DNA of 64,000 nucleotides from Chaetoceros tenuissimus (GCA_021927905.1 BLLK01000038.1:434001-498000); one strand, 5' to 3'. Counted from the first letter of the stretch, positions 1 through 11,766 are shown. The notes: generated by a model not told the origin, from the sequence alone. Numbers and translations are program-made.

Positions 1-886
1 GTAATGTAGTTTCCTCGCTTATTCCTTACGTTCACTTCAGCAAGTTCTTCTGACCAACCATGTCCAGAATCCATGTATCCAATAGACCCAGGATTTTCAC
101 GGATGCAGTTAGTCATTCCTCCAGATCCTTGGCATGGATTAGTGCTCACATGCCAGTCTGTGAGCTTACTTTGCACTCTGTCTTCTGGCCATTCACCTGG
201 ACATGTTGCATGCAAGTACTGCAAAAATGAAATCGCGGAAGATGAGTGAATACTCTCCATATGAAAATATATTTACTAAAATAAAGACGTGATCTTACCT
301 GTGTGATACCCTTGGTACTGGAGGAACCTTCTACACGGCGACCAACAAAGATCTCACCCTTGACCTGTCTCAAGGCAGCCTTCACTTTTTCATTCTGATT
401 CTCCATAATCTCAGAATCATCCCAACGTCTGATCCTTCCGTCGAAGATACGTGCCAATTGACACCCATCAAGCTTGATTCCATCTTCCCCATCAGGAACT
501 CCTGGGATGTTATGGAAGAAAGAAACACTACTCATTGCAAATGGCAAGTGAACAATGTTGTTTTGTGTAGTTGCAGCGTTGAATGCTTCCCAGTCTGACT
601 TCTTGATTGGAATATCTCCAGCTCCGAAATCGTTATAAGTAATTGCTGAGATGTTTCCAGTTTCCTTGTCCTTACCAAGGAATTCAGCCTGACCAGTGGA
701 AGATCCAACAGCACGATAGGTCAATCTTGTCATAATCTGAGATCTTTCCTCAAAAAGAGACATGATATGCCAAATGCATTTTGAGGGATTGGTTGTTCCG
801 GACCCATGAACGGTGACTACCTCTCCATCAGCCTTGACGGAGGATAGTGAAGCGATAAGTACTGCAGCAATGCTTGTGATCTTCAT
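1..886 (-). CDS. PstS-like phosphate-binding protein, secreted (3' end outside window)
   Basis: Two exons are visible: 886-299 and 218-1, separated by an 80-bp GT-AG intron (298-219); the reading frame is kept across it. The start at 886 is chosen because it opens directly on a signal peptide (MKITSIAAVLIASLSSVKA); the longer upstream frame has no such logic. The body has the layout of PstS-type periplasmic phosphate receptors: GSGTT near the mature N-terminus, YRAVGSSTGQAEF, DFGAGDIPI, LDGCQLARIFDGRIRRWDD, GRRVEGSSSTKGITQ and, in exon 2, ENPGSIGYMDSGHGW. In bacteria this family feeds an ABC transporter. In algae, related secreted proteins are thought to act in surface phosphate capture, which is inference here. 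The family is sure; the role is less so. The C-terminus is cut off by the window edge. Confidence 0.8.
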
Positions 887-1547
887 TTTAAAAGATTTTA
901 TGAGTGTGATGGTTGGAGGATATTCTTTCCATCGTTCTCTAGCTAGAGCGAGAGAAGGCATCGGAGCATCAGTGACGATGAACGGCTGTCAGCCATCACT
1001 CTCCTCACATTTATTTATGTACGTACTTGTAGTACCAGAGGGTCCAAAAAATGGCCTTCGAGTGAAATATATATCTTCTGCTTTTGCATTGATTTTGCAT
1101 TATAAACCCCTCTCCATCATGTAGAATTTACCTTCATCACTAATACTAAGACTGATATCATTGTAGAAAGTGTTTGGAAGAGTTTATCAAAGGATTTATT
1201 AGTGTTATTGTGAATTTTGCAAAAAAAATGACAACTCCTTAGCAGACCCGGAAGTAGTGTGAATGAAACTACATAACGATGAAGCAGATTGCTCTTTTAC
1301 TATACGAAGTATACTTGAACATCCTTTTGAACAACAACAAAAAACAAGAGTTTAAAAGCCTTAAAGAGTTCAGAGTCTGTTTGTGATTACCTATTTGTCA
1401 TCGAAGTTGGATGCGTCAATACTGTATTAACAGTGTACTACCCGTATTCCTTTCAAAAATGAAATAATACACTTTGTTCGGCGTGCGAATATCTCTTCAA
1501 ATTTCTGTTCACAACGAAATAATTACATTAATATTTAGACTCTATGT
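887..1547. other. Intergenic: upstream of the PstS-like gene, downstream of the 1042-aa gene
   Basis: This 661-bp stretch should contain the promoter of the PstS-like gene (transcribed leftwards) and the 3' UTR of the next gene. I see no convincing coding region, RNA gene or repeat. The short plus-strand frame at 813-1124 lies mainly over the antisense of the signal peptide and is not supported. Confidence 0.5.
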
Positions 1548-4500
1548 CTATTGCATTCTTTCTGGAGGATACAAATTTTCTTGCCATCTCTCGCCAATAT
1601 AACGCTGGTTCCAGAAGCCATCTGTGCTTGTGAACCTTCCTGGCTGTATTCCGCGAACAGTCACTCCATTGACACCTCCCCAGCTAAAGCCTAAATTGTA
1701 AACACTTTGATACATATTGAAGTATTTCACTAAAAGATCCATACTGCGTTCGTCAATGGCAAATTCTTGTACATATACGCCTATTGATAAGTCATACTGC
1801 TCCTTGTATTGCTGAATGGTACTGCTTGATCCCTCTAGATATCGGATTCTATCTCCAGAATCATCATCAATGATTTGAATATCATCATATTTGATTCTCT
1901 TTTTCTTTTCTTCATGTTTGCTTTCGTCAGTCTTTACGCGTGCATAAGGTTGAAACTTGTATCTTCTCTTGACGTCTTCGGCATCAAATCTGAAAGTGCA
2001 TACGTTTCCAAACGCATTTTTGAATAAGTCTTGTCGTCCACCTGGATAATTCCAAAATAAACTTCCTGCATTGAAGAAGACACGATCTCCTTTGCGAATT
2101 AGGCCTTCATGACAAGCCTTTTGTAGGTCACCAGCACTGTGAAAGAAAACAATTTCATTCACTGGTGTGATGCAATATTTACTCATGTCGCGAATATCTT
2201 CTTGAAAGAATGTAGCAATTCCCTCCACTCGCGCCCCCATGTTTCGAAGAGCATCCAAAACAAGAGCCCATACTCTTTTTGGCACATGACGTGATTTGAC
2301 ATCCAAAATTAAACCAAGTGGTGCTTCGCAATCAGTGATTCTCTTGAGGGTAGCCATCGACTCTGTGATCGAAGAGGAAGATACGGCTGCCATTGCCAAG
2401 TCATTGAAACTAGTAGATGGTTTTATTTCTCTTGACGGTGAGCCGGATGGTGTTCCTGGTTTGGAAGAGCTAATACTGGTATCAATGAGAGGGGATATAA
2501 CATCGTCCGTGTCGTCGTCTTCGCTGTTTTGTTCGTTAATAGGATGCATATCATTGTGATTGCCATTCAAAAGGGGTGCATCCTCTCTTTCGTTGCTGTC
2601 CACCTTTTTCAATGCCGATGACAATGCCATTGACCGTGTTGATGCAGTATTAATCGATCGGGATGAAGCCATTGCTGATTCTTCTGACATCATGGAGGTA
2701 TCATCGATTTCAACACCATCCCCGTCATACTCTGTACTCAGTTTTAATGCTTCGGTATAAGTTAAAATCCAGTGTTTGAGATAAATTCCACCTCCCAATG
2801 TACGACGGGTATGTTTTACTCGAGAAAAGTTGTATCTTTTTAGATATCCAGTTTGTTCTAATGAGAGTTGGGATAAATTGCCATGAGCAATCAAGATATG
2901 CTCAAGTAGAAGCACCACACGCTTGTCAATTTCAGTATTGTAAAAATGAAGAATTTTCTTCTCATCTTCTTTTTCCAATAATGCAGCAACATTCTCCATT
3001 CTATCCGTGTACCGTCTTTCCTGTCGTTTGTGACCTAATGCAGTCCGAATGCGTCTGGACTTCAATGCCACAGATTGCAAAAAGGTATCTCTTGCTTCCA
3101 ATACAGTTTCAACTCTTTGAACAAGATGGGGATCCAAAAATACATCCCATTCCAGAGTTGGAACTTTTCCAAAATATTCCAGTTCATGTGCCGTCCCATA
3201 AGCTGCGACGACAGGATTGTTTTCTGCCCAATGAATTAACTGTGGTACAGGCGTATGCACTACACGACGACTGATTTCTACGTAGACGTCAGGCATCAAT
3301 TGTCGTAAAATGTTAATCCAATGAGGATTCGCCAACATGAATGGTGCAGCACCAAAAAATCCGCCATGAGCATAAGCAACGTTTTCAATTACTCCATTTC
3401 TAAATCGAATTTGATCCTGAGCAATAGATTGCATAGCAAAAGCTGGCATAGTATGCCCATAAAAATGGGTTTTAGAATCGTCGTCACCATGATCTCTTTC
3501 GTATTCATCTTTTCCCTTGGATTTATAAAGCTCATATTGATCAAAAAATGTATCAGTGTCGTCTTCACTTCGTGCTGACATCAGAGCAAAAGATGAAGAT
3601 TCGTATGAATCTTCATCTGTAATTGTGGTCTCGTCTCCCTTTGATCTCGAGGAGACTCCTCTTTGGCTTAAAGTTTGTACTCTACGGTGATGATCTCCTT
3701 CATATTCTGCAGAACCATCATAAAACTCTGTTCTTCTTCTCTCCCTCTTTTCAAATCTATTTTGGGCTTTTTGGATTTTTCGCATGATTCTCCTATTCAA
3801 GTATTTCTCTTTCCGGGTCTTGACTCGAGTTCTCAATTTACCCAAAAGAGTTTCTCTGTCTACTTGCTCCATATCAAAGTGTGCAGTAGTATTATTTCGA
3901 AAGTACTCTGTGGCTTGATGGTGCAGCCAAACTTTTCTTCTTCTGCGAATTGTTCGAAAGGTACTGAAGGCTGACCATAAACTCAAAGCTATCCTGATGT
4001 ATCGAAAAGTCAGCATACTCAACCCAAACATAGGCTCATATTTGTCGCTATTCTCACTGAATTGATAAACTTTGTGCATAGCACACGTTGCACCAAATCT
4101 CTTTTCACAGTTTGTACCCTTGAGTAGAAAGATGGTAACAATCCAATAAGTCATGGTATAGGAAGCTAGAGGCATGAGAACATGACCTAAAAAGGCAGAG
4201 TATAAATGATTCCAACCAAAAATCTGATTTTCAAGCGCCATACGTATATTTAATGGAATGAGTTCCTCGTATGCTTGCTGGTCAAATTCATCTTCGAATC
4301 TATCCAATGTAGACAGAAACTGGTCAATGTGATCTTGAATATCATCGTCGTCAAACTGTTCATGCAGCGTCGTCAAGTCCATTGATCTTGATCGTTTTCT
4401 ACCGTTGGAATCGAGACCATTTAGATCATCATATGATCTAGAATGAGAATCTTCTCTTTTATATGGTTGAAATAATGATGCTAGTGGTGAAATATTCATA

Positions 4501-4676
4501 TTGAAACTATTGTTGAACTTTCGCTCGCTAGATTTTCTTTCAAGATGGCCTGTGGATGCTTTGGGAGGTGAGCTTGGTTTTGTTTTAGGCCAAGTCAGAT
4601 TATTGTAGTCTTCGTTGGCTAATAGCCCCTTTTTCTCATCGTCGTCTATGAAGTTTTGCATTTCTACTTGACGCAT
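1548..4676 (-). CDS. Large unknown protein with two membrane segments
   Basis: A single-exon frame of 1042 residues starts at the ATG at 4676. I do not recognise the family. The N-terminal ~135 residues are polar and Ser/Asp-rich. Two hydrophobic segments follow, about residues 158-185 and 216-240, with a short Cys-containing loop between them. Next comes a very basic stretch (RRRRK, then RKEKYLNRRIMRKIQKAQNRF) suggesting a cytosolic helix. The middle is acidic and Ser-rich, then a more conserved-looking domain around LANPHWINILRQLMPDVYV, a Ser/Thr/Asp-rich linker, and a C-terminal domain with GLILDVKSRHVPKRVWALVL and GDRVFFNAGSLFWNYPGG. The length, membrane segments and ordered composition make it a real gene. 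Topology and function are open. Confidence 0.75.
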   Translation of the reverse strand: MRQVEMQNFIDDDEKKGLLANEDYNNLTWPKTKPSSPPKASTGHLERKSSERKFNNSFNMNISPLASLFQPYKREDSHSRSYDDLNGLDSNGRKRSRSMDLTTLHEQFDDDDIQDHIDQFLSTLDRFEDEFDQQAYEELIPLNIRMALENQIFGWNHLYSAFLGHVLMPLASYTMTYWIVTIFLLKGTNCEKRFGATCAMHKVYQFSENSDKYEPMFGLSMLTFRYIRIALSLWSAFSTFRTIRRRRKVWLHHQATEYFRNNTTAHFDMEQVDRETLLGKLRTRVKTRKEKYLNRRIMRKIQKAQNRFEKRERRRTEFYDGSAEYEGDHHRRVQTLSQRGVSSRSKGDETTITDEDSYESSSFALMSARSEDDTDTFFDQYELYKSKGKDEYERDHGDDDSKTHFYGHTMPAFAMQSIAQDQIRFRNGVIENVAYAHGGFFGAAPFMLANPHWINILRQLMPDVYVEISRRVVHTPVPQLIHWAENNPVVAAYGTAHELEYFGKVPTLEWDVFLDPHLVQRVETVLEARDTFLQSVALKSRRIRTALGHKRQERRYTDRMENVAALLEKEDEKKILHFYNTEIDKRVVLLLEHILIAHGNLSQLSLEQTGYLKRYNFSRVKHTRRTLGGGIYLKHWILTYTEALKLSTEYDGDGVEIDDTSMMSEESAMASSRSINTASTRSMALSSALKKVDSNEREDAPLLNGNHNDMHPINEQNSEDDDTDDVISPLIDTSISSSKPGTPSGSPSREIKPSTSFNDLAMAAVSSSSITESMATLKRITDCEAPLGLILDVKSRHVPKRVWALVLDALRNMGARVEGIATFFQEDIRDMSKYCITPVNEIVFFHSAGDLQKACHEGLIRKGDRVFFNAGSLFWNYPGGRQDLFKNAFGNVCTFRFDAEDVKRRYKFQPYARVKTDESKHEEKKKRIKYDDIQIIDDDSGDRIRYLEGSSSTIQQYKEQYDLSIGVYVQEFAIDERSMDLLVKYFNMYQSVYNLGFSWGGVNGVTVRGIQPGRFTSTDGFWNQRYIGERWQENLYPPERMQ

Positions 4677-5588
4677 TATTTATAGGTCTTGCAGGAAACT
4701 CTGTTCTCTTTTGTATTTAGGTTTGTAATATATGTAGTCTAGCGCAATTTTGTAGCTAGCTTCGCAGGTTGCAAAGTGTAGATCTTTGTTGATTGATAGT
4801 GCAGCGTTCTTTGTGTATGGTAAGTCTATGGCTATTCTATCTTCAACTCCTTTTTCTTTGAAGTGAGAAAGATGAAGTGCAAAAGGCTATTGCAACTTTG
4901 GTATACTTGAGATTTTTTATGATTGCTGGCAATCAATTCTTGATTGCAAAAGTGTCTCTTCTTTTTCAATATTCTCTTGTCTGTGCTGATGTGGGTGTCA
5001 GTGGTGCAGTAGATTACCTCAAACAAAATTTTTGCTGTCTCGATAGTCTACTTACTGCTTTCCTCAACAATAGAGGTATGATCGTGCACTTGAACTAACG
5101 TTTTGAAGAAGAAGAACAAAATGAATCTACGTTCCACTCTTTGCGCGCAAAAAAATGTCGTACAAACGTCACAAAAATATGGCTATTGACGTGCCACATA
5201 AAAATCCATATTTTTTAAATTTCATCTGATGATGATGAGATGTTGTATTCTTGTTCGAAGGACCAAGGAAGCCTAGAGAAATGATATGTACGATGTGAGG
5301 GCTTCTGGCTTACCAATATCCTATCATCTAGTCTTCTCATTCTCTCTATAAGAACACTATCGTTTTTGTAATGATATGAAAAGGGGGATAGAAGCAACAC
5401 TTTTTCATTTCATAAGAAAGCAAAGGAGACAAAGATTAAATCAATTTTTATCATGTCCATATGTAGTGTGTTACTCAACCCTCGTTTTGTTAAAAATGCA
5501 ATGGAAATATCATAAAATATGCAATTATGACTTAGTTGAACGAACAATTCTCTTGCAAAGTTTGCAAAGTTCTTCAATATGGTCGATT
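4677..5588. other. Intergenic, 0.9 kb
   Basis: Upstream region of the 1042-aa gene and 3' side of the coiled-coil gene. Several 60-110-aa frames exist on both strands but none has a motif or credible composition. I see nothing else in it. Confidence 0.4.
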
Positions 5589-5649
5589 TCACTCTGCCCC
5601 TTTCTTTACCTTAATTTCAGCTTTTGCAGCTCCAGATTTCCCCTTCTTA

Positions 5650-6440
5650 CTAATTTTCATCATGGCAATATTCTTCTCCAATTCCAAAATTCTTTCGTCT
5701 CTTTCCTTCATTGATTCTGTTCTCTAGTTCGTTCATAGTGTTCATGTATTCCTTTTCTCTTTCAGCGTGTTCCTCTTTTAATTTCAAGTTTTCCTTCTTG
5801 AGTTGCTTTAAATGTCTTGTGGAAATCCCTGTGTCTACAGCGAATGAAGCCCCTGATGTAACTCTCTTTTGTAGACGTAGGCACTGCTTCAATAGCTCTG
5901 ACTTGGTCTCCTCTTGCATCCTTAGTCTGCATTGTAAATCTCGAATTTGTGCCAATACGTCTGATTCAATACTACTTACAGAAATGCCTTCATCGTCGAG
6001 TCCTCCCATTGATAGTGGGAGAGATAGATGAAAACTCGCACTCTGATCATACGACATTGTGGATAGAGATCCTACAGAATGATCATCTTTTGGTGCTGTC
6101 TCTGTCATAGAAGGTAAAGAAGATTCACTTCTATGGAGGACTTCCATGAATGTTGCATCGACAATATCTTTAGGAAAAGTATCTGCCTTTATTGCAAAGT
6201 CTTCGCCATTCTCGCCAGAGGACTCTTCTTTGATTGTAGATATTGACGAAATTGAATTGAGCCTTCCAATAATGTTCTTCTTTAGTTTGTTTACCTTTGA
6301 TAGTCTGCTCTTCTGTTGTAGGATGTAGGTCGAGCATGTCAGAGGTGATTAAGAGTGAGGGTGAAAATCAAAAAAGCAAATGTACTAGAAAGCAGAAAAG
6401 AATAACATATTGCAATTTGAGACCCAAGAATACTCACCAT
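5650..6440 (-). CDS. Small coiled-coil protein, start codon in its own mini-exon, possible 3' frame break
   Basis: The main frame runs 6312-5650. Upstream it stays open to a stop without an ATG, but a GT-AG intron (6437-6313, GTGAGT donor, CAACAG acceptor) joins it in frame to an ATG at 6440-6438, giving MKSRLSKVNKLKKNIIGRL at the N-terminus and 221 residues in all. The middle is Ser-rich; the C-terminal half is a heptad-type coiled coil (VLAQIRDLQCRLRMQEE, LKQLKKENLKLKEEHAERE). The annotated frame ends in a poor tail (GKRRKNFGIGEEYCHDEN), whereas one base over it continues as ERDERILELEKNIAMMKISK to a stop at 5589, which fits the coiled coil far better. A one-base insertion in the assembly, or a recent frameshift, is likely. 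Function unknown. Confidence 0.6.
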
Positions 6441-7681
6441 CTTAGGATACAAGTTCACCTAGAGTATCTGGGAGCTTCTATAGTACTACTGAACCTTTCC
6501 TTTCGTCAAGCTTCAAACTTGTTTTCGCTGTTATCCTATTCCTTTTTCGAAAGAACTCTACTTGTATGTACCCGAACCCTTGCACTTCTTTCAAATTTGT
6601 TGATAATAGTGTCGACAAAAAAATCTTGAGTGATGTGCATCCTGGACTGTGGTATTGGGCTTCCCTTCCCTTTCCATCTCATTCAAAAATGTATGTATTT
6701 AGCACGTCTCAATCACTACAAACTACAAAGGTCAATCAAGTCCCCACAAAAATTCATACCTGGAGCAATCATTATCTTTTTCCCATCCCATCACTTCCAC
6801 AAATATTCTCTTTGATATATCAAGATATGTGATCATACTTCTTGGCAATGAGATGCGTTAACTATCAATTCCAATTATTGCAATTCATTTTTCTTCTTCT
6901 CGTTATGAAAACGAAGTTCTATCATGTCAAATTTTAAAATTGACAATATTAGCCAAATTTTCAACCAATCTGGGTTTCCCCTTCTTATTCCGCCATTCCT
7001 CAAGCTTTCATGGAGCTGTTTTTCTCATGAAAAGGAATGAAAACAAAAAGGTCAGAAGGCTAAAAAGTAGTAGAATTATTCGGAAATTCTGTCTTTCTCT
7101 TTGCCAGAATACTTCTTCAGGTTGGTGTTAAGAAACTGACAGTAGTGATGCACATATCAAATAGAACTAAATTTGATGCGGAAGGTACAAAATATATAGA
7201 TGAAGCTCGCACCTATGTATTCTCTACTTCATATTTGTACTGGATTATTTCCATTGATTTTTTTTAAAAAGAAAACTTGGAACGATTTCGCGATGGGTGA
7301 AATAACTTTTGTGAAGGAACATGGCCCCGAAATTGTAAATATTCAGACGGTGCTGAAAGCTTTTATCAAATTCAAATATAGATATTTTAAATTCTATATT
7401 CACATTAATTCGCTTCACTTCGCTTCTACATTCGGTATTTTATTATCTCGAATACAGATAATACAAAAAAAAATGAAATTTCGAAAATCAAGTCTTCCAT
7501 AGCTAGCTGTGGTACTATCATATTTATCTAGCTAGCGTAGTATCCAATCTCTTTTTTTTTTTGTGTTTTGTTTGATTGTTGATTGATGATTGATTGAACT
7601 GCACTCTGTCTTTCTCCAATATCTATCTCAACAGAGAAATCTAGTATATATTTCGGGAAGAAAATCAGAAGAATCATTACC
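6441..7681. other. Divergent intergenic region, 1.24 kb
   Basis: It lies between a leftward gene (start 6440) and a rightward gene (start 7682), so it holds both promoters. It is AT-rich with homopolymer runs (a T9-10 run near 7552). I see no supported gene; small plus-strand frames at 6297-6832 and 7200-7502 have no recognisable features. Confidence 0.4.
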
Positions 7682-8833
7682 ATGATGGAAAACATTGAGA
7701 CTGGAAAAATCATAGTGACGGTTACAATAGGAATTGCAACTATTCTTGGACTTTATCTATACTCCAAAAGATTCTCAAATATTATCAACCGAATATTAGA
7801 AAGACGTCAGCTAGTATCCATCATAAAACAGCAGTCCACGAACGATGAGAAAAACTCCATCAGTGTATCTTCGCTGTATGTTCATCCGGTGAAATCACTT
7901 CGTGCAGTTTCAGTGCAATCAGCCAAGCTTTCCAAATTAGGACTGGAGAATGATCGAAATCTCATGTTGGTTCGTCCTTCTGCTTCTACTTCCATGTATC
8001 GTTTCATTACTCAACGACAGTGTGCATCTCTTGCAACAATAATTGTGAGTCTACCTACGGTCAAAGATGGTAGCACTACAATTGACATTAAGCATGCAAA
8101 CTCAAATGAAAAGGTTACAGTCGATATTACACCATCATCACTGAGACAAAATCCAAACAAATTCATGGCTGGAGTATGGGATGATAAAGTTCAAGTTGTA
8201 GATTTAGGAGACGAAGCCGCAAAATTCTTCCAAAAAGTTTTGTCTTCTTCGGAAGAAGGTGATGATACATTCGACGATGTCAGATTGGTGGCTCAGGCAC
8301 CTACAGATGAGCGTCAAGTTGACGGAAAATATTGCCCAGCAGCTGCAATGTCTGCCATGGGGAACGTACCAAATGTATCATTGACTGATGGTTTTCCTAT
8401 ATTGATTGCGTCTGAGCAGTCTCTGGCAGAACTAAATCGTAGATTAGAGCAAAAAGGGAAAGACCCAATACCAATGAGTAGATTCCGTCCAAATATTGTC
8501 GTAAAGTCATTGGATTTGAAAGCATTTGATGAAGATGAATGGAAAGCAATTCAGATAGGAGGAAATGACGGTCCTATTTTCCATATTGTAAAAGGATGTC
8601 CGCGCTGTAAACAAAGTTGTACTGATCAATTGGATGGAACAAGATACGCAGAACCTTTGGAAACCTTGAGTGAATTTCGAGCACTTGGAAAGAATGCTGA
8701 AGATGTCTATTTTGCGCAAAATGTGGTTCTTCAACCAGATTGTGTTGGAAAAGAAATTAAAGTTGGAGATGGCGTTCGAATTCTAACAAGGGGAAAGCCA
8801 GTTTGGGACATGGATGCAGTTCAAGCAGAGTGA
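7682..8833 (+). CDS. MOSC-domain molybdenum enzyme, mARC-like
   Basis: Intronless frame of 383 residues with a start ATG at 7682. An N-terminal hydrophobic anchor (IIVTVTIGIATILGLYLYS) precedes a MOSC N-terminal beta-barrel (SVSSLYVHPVKSLRAVSV, GLENDRNLMLV, FITQRQCASLA) and a MOSC domain (DGFPILIASEQSLAELNRRL, MSRFRPNIVV). The Cys of 'CPRC' (about residue 309) aligns with the molybdenum-ligand Cys of mitochondrial amidoxime-reducing component, followed as in mARC by DG..., EPLETLSEFR. mARC enzymes reduce N-hydroxylated compounds with cytochrome b5 and its reductase at the outer mitochondrial membrane; that location is inferred from the anchor. Two extra Cys (about 306 and 313) flank the ligand and are worth noting. 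Family very likely. Confidence 0.88.
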   Translation: MMENIETGKIIVTVTIGIATILGLYLYSKRFSNIINRILERRQLVSIIKQQSTNDEKNSISVSSLYVHPVKSLRAVSVQSAKLSKLGLENDRNLMLVRPSASTSMYRFITQRQCASLATIIVSLPTVKDGSTTIDIKHANSNEKVTVDITPSSLRQNPNKFMAGVWDDKVQVVDLGDEAAKFFQKVLSSSEEGDDTFDDVRLVAQAPTDERQVDGKYCPAAAMSAMGNVPNVSLTDGFPILIASEQSLAELNRRLEQKGKDPIPMSRFRPNIVVKSLDLKAFDEDEWKAIQIGGNDGPIFHIVKGCPRCKQSCTDQLDGTRYAEPLETLSEFRALGKNAEDVYFAQNVVLQPDCVGKEIKVGDGVRILTRGKPVWDMDAVQAE

Positions 8834-9343
8834 ATCAGAAAATTGTGAAAATATAAATTCCATACCAGGAACCGATACAATTGATCGTGAGAAGTGGAAG
8901 TCAGTGTCAAAAAAGGAAGCATCATAGAAAAGAAAAACTTAGGTGAAATAGGTAAGGAGCCTAATTGAAAAACAGCCGGGGTCATCGCAAGTTAATCCGC
9001 GAAGAATCATAAGCTAAATTATCCCCCGTTGCACTTTTTATTTTTTATTGATCCATTGATAACAGATTTTTCCTTGAAATAGAATCTCCTGCTAAAAAAT
9101 ATTTACTAATGATCAAATTATAAATGTTGAAAAGAAGATTCAGGTAGGAAATTATATTTTCATAAATATTCATTTCTTCCTTTCCTGGCATTCAAATTAG
9201 TATTTCCAATCACTAACGAACGGACGAAATTACCATGTCTCGTCATGAGGATGACCCTATTTTTCGATGACCCATGCTGCTTAGTTTCCAACATATCCCA
9301 TTTCTTCAAGTTTCAACTCTAGTTGGTTCATATATTAAGCAAA
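8834..9343. other. Intergenic, 0.5 kb
   Basis: 3' UTR of the MOSC gene and upstream region of the next rightward gene. No coding or RNA feature seen. Confidence 0.4.
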
Positions 9344-11766
9344 ATGAAGTTTCCTAAAGCTATATCTCTACTGTTATTATCGTCCGTTGAGGCCCGCCGA
9401 GGATCTCCTCAAGAAATTTACACTGCTGTAGAAGATGAGCGTGATTTAAGTGCGTTGATGGAAATAACATCCTGTTTCGATAGTCATGAGTTTGAGGTGT
9501 ACTTCCAAGGCAAATGTACCTTCAATGAACTAGCTTCTCGTATGGATCTCATGCTTGAAGAGAGTGGAGGCGACTGCTTGAGCACTGGAGAATTAGAAGT
9601 GCTCTCTCTTCTTGGTCTTAATGCCACAGATATTGAAGAAGGAAGAGAAAGTGTCAAACAGCTTTGTAAAGCAGCTATGGACGAAGCGTCGACCGACCCA
9701 AACATGGCAGTCCAATGGGATGAAATTGCTGGGTATGGAGGTAACTTTGACCAAAACTTTTACGATGGTAAAACATTTTGGAATGAAGAGATTGAGACCA
9801 ATGTTGATACCATCGTGCCTGGTCTTGCCTCGAATAGATTGAAGACAGATGCTGAACGGGTGGATGACTTTTATGAAACAGTAGCTGAGAGAACTGCTTT
9901 CACTTGGCCAGAAGTCTCTAACTTTGAAAATTGTGAGATCAACACTGCTTACTGCTGCTGGGTAAGTCTTACTATGCTGCTACTATTATTTCATGAACTG
10001 AGACATTTTCATTATACTGACTACAAGCTTTCTATTTTTCTAGGTAAGCGATCGCCAAGCCAATGATAATAATGGAAACTGTAGAACACCATATGATTCA
10101 AGATGCCTCAATTCTGATCCAGCAGGAAACACTGAGTTGTGTGGGGTCAATATGGAAGCTTCCGATGATTCCTCCAGTTCTTATGCGAAGGATGGTCTCA
10201 GCTTCTTTCCTCTAAATGTGGAGGGTTCGGTACATTGTCATGGATTTGCATGGAGTGAGGATGAAATGGAGGCTGATGCAAGATACAAAGCGAACAATTT
10301 GTTCTATGTATCCATGTATGACCATATGTATAAGAGAGGTTATGTCCGCAACGTGCCTGGGTAAGTTACGCAAGTTTGTCATGTTATGGTTCAACCGAAA
10401 ATTTGTTGCCATTGACTTACTGACCTTTTGCTTTCTGATTAGGGCGCCTATGTGTGGCTGTGCTGAAAAAATGCCAATCGTTGAAAGAGCTGATTGTACA
10501 AAAATTAGAGCTACAGAATTCTGGAAGTTCTCATTTGCACCTGGCTCTGGCTTCACAGCTTCTCTTGATAGAGCAGAAATAGATTTCCAAGCTTGTCGCA
10601 ACAATGATTTACAAACTCATGTAAATGACCTAGCTAATGCTGGTGACATTGACAAACAATATGCTTGGAGACTACAGAGAAACGTAGTTGGAACTAATAG
10701 ATGTGAACTTGGGAATGAAGTAATGATGAATGACAAAGGGTTCGAAGTGAAATATGAAAACGTCGGGTTGGACGATGAATATGGAGAGTTATACTCTATC
10801 AAGATTCTTGGTGGCACTAATTCTGGTTTTAATTACCTCCGCACTACTTCTAACGGATACTTGCAACTTGTTGCCGATACAAGTGATGATAAAACCAAAT
10901 GGAGATTCAATCCTATGGGTGAACATTTTAACATGTACAACATCAGACCACTTCCAAATGCTGCAGATCTAGAGCCTAATAGACAATATGTTGGAACCGA
11001 TTTTTATGGTAGAATGAGAATGACTGCAATGGATACCGGTAGTGGTGAGTAATTTTTCTTTTACTTATCTTTTTTCATTATTATCTTTGACACTTATGCC
11101 AATTCGCTTTCACTTCCAGGTCGTGAAATGTGGTACTTCAAGCCTGTCCCTGGATATGAAAACACCTACAACATTATCGTTGTTGGAGGAACTCGCATTG
11201 GTGAGAAATATCTCAGTACTAACACTAATGGAGGTATTGATTTATATCATGAAGACGACTTATCTGGTAGACAACGATGGGTTGTTGAGAAGATGACAGA
11301 GACTTTCGATCGGGCAGACCTCTTCCAGATGCAAAATGTTGCATTCAAAAAGCCTACTTCCCAAAGTAGTACTGGTTGGGGAGGATACTCTGGCAGAGCT
11401 GTAGATGGTAACACCAACACAAATTGGCGTGGAGGTTCTATTACTCACACCAATGGGAGCAGAGCTGAAACAGCTTGGTGGAAGGTTTATCTCCAGGAAG
11501 CCTTCGACATTGAGAAAATCAATGTATTCGGTAGAAGCGATTGCTGTACTTCAAGATTGAATGGCTTTACTGTGAAGGTGTTCAATGGTGAAGTAGAAAC
11601 ATTCAGGTATGAGCAGGCAGGTACTCTTTCACTAGAGACTCAAATTGATGTACTCGGACCTAATGGTGAAGTAATTGTTGGAGATCGTGTGGAAGTTAGT
11701 CTCCCTGGCCCTGGTGTGCCTTTATCTCTTGCAGAGGTTCAAGTTTGGGCAATTACTGAAATTTAA
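9344..11766 (+). CDS. Secreted protein with C-terminal fucolectin (F5/8-type, FTP) domain
   Basis: Four exons, 9344-9961, 10044-10360, 10443-11044 and 11120-11766, joined by GT-AG introns of 82, 82 and 75 bp; frames match at every junction, giving 727 residues. The ATG at 9344 opens a signal peptide (MKFPKAISLLLLSSVEARRG). The N-terminal half is Cys-containing and unrecognised (for example INTAYCCWVSDRQ, APMCGCAEKMP). The middle has beta-trefoil-like repeats (YSIKILGGTNSGFNYLRTTS; YNIIVVGGTRIGEKYLSTN ... GRQRWVVE). The last ~140 residues are a fucolectin/F5-8C domain: NVAFKKPTSQSS, GRAVDGNTNTNW, THTNGS, AWWKVYL, DCCTSRLNGFTVKV. A role in binding carbohydrate at the cell surface or wall is inferred. 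Confidence 0.85.
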
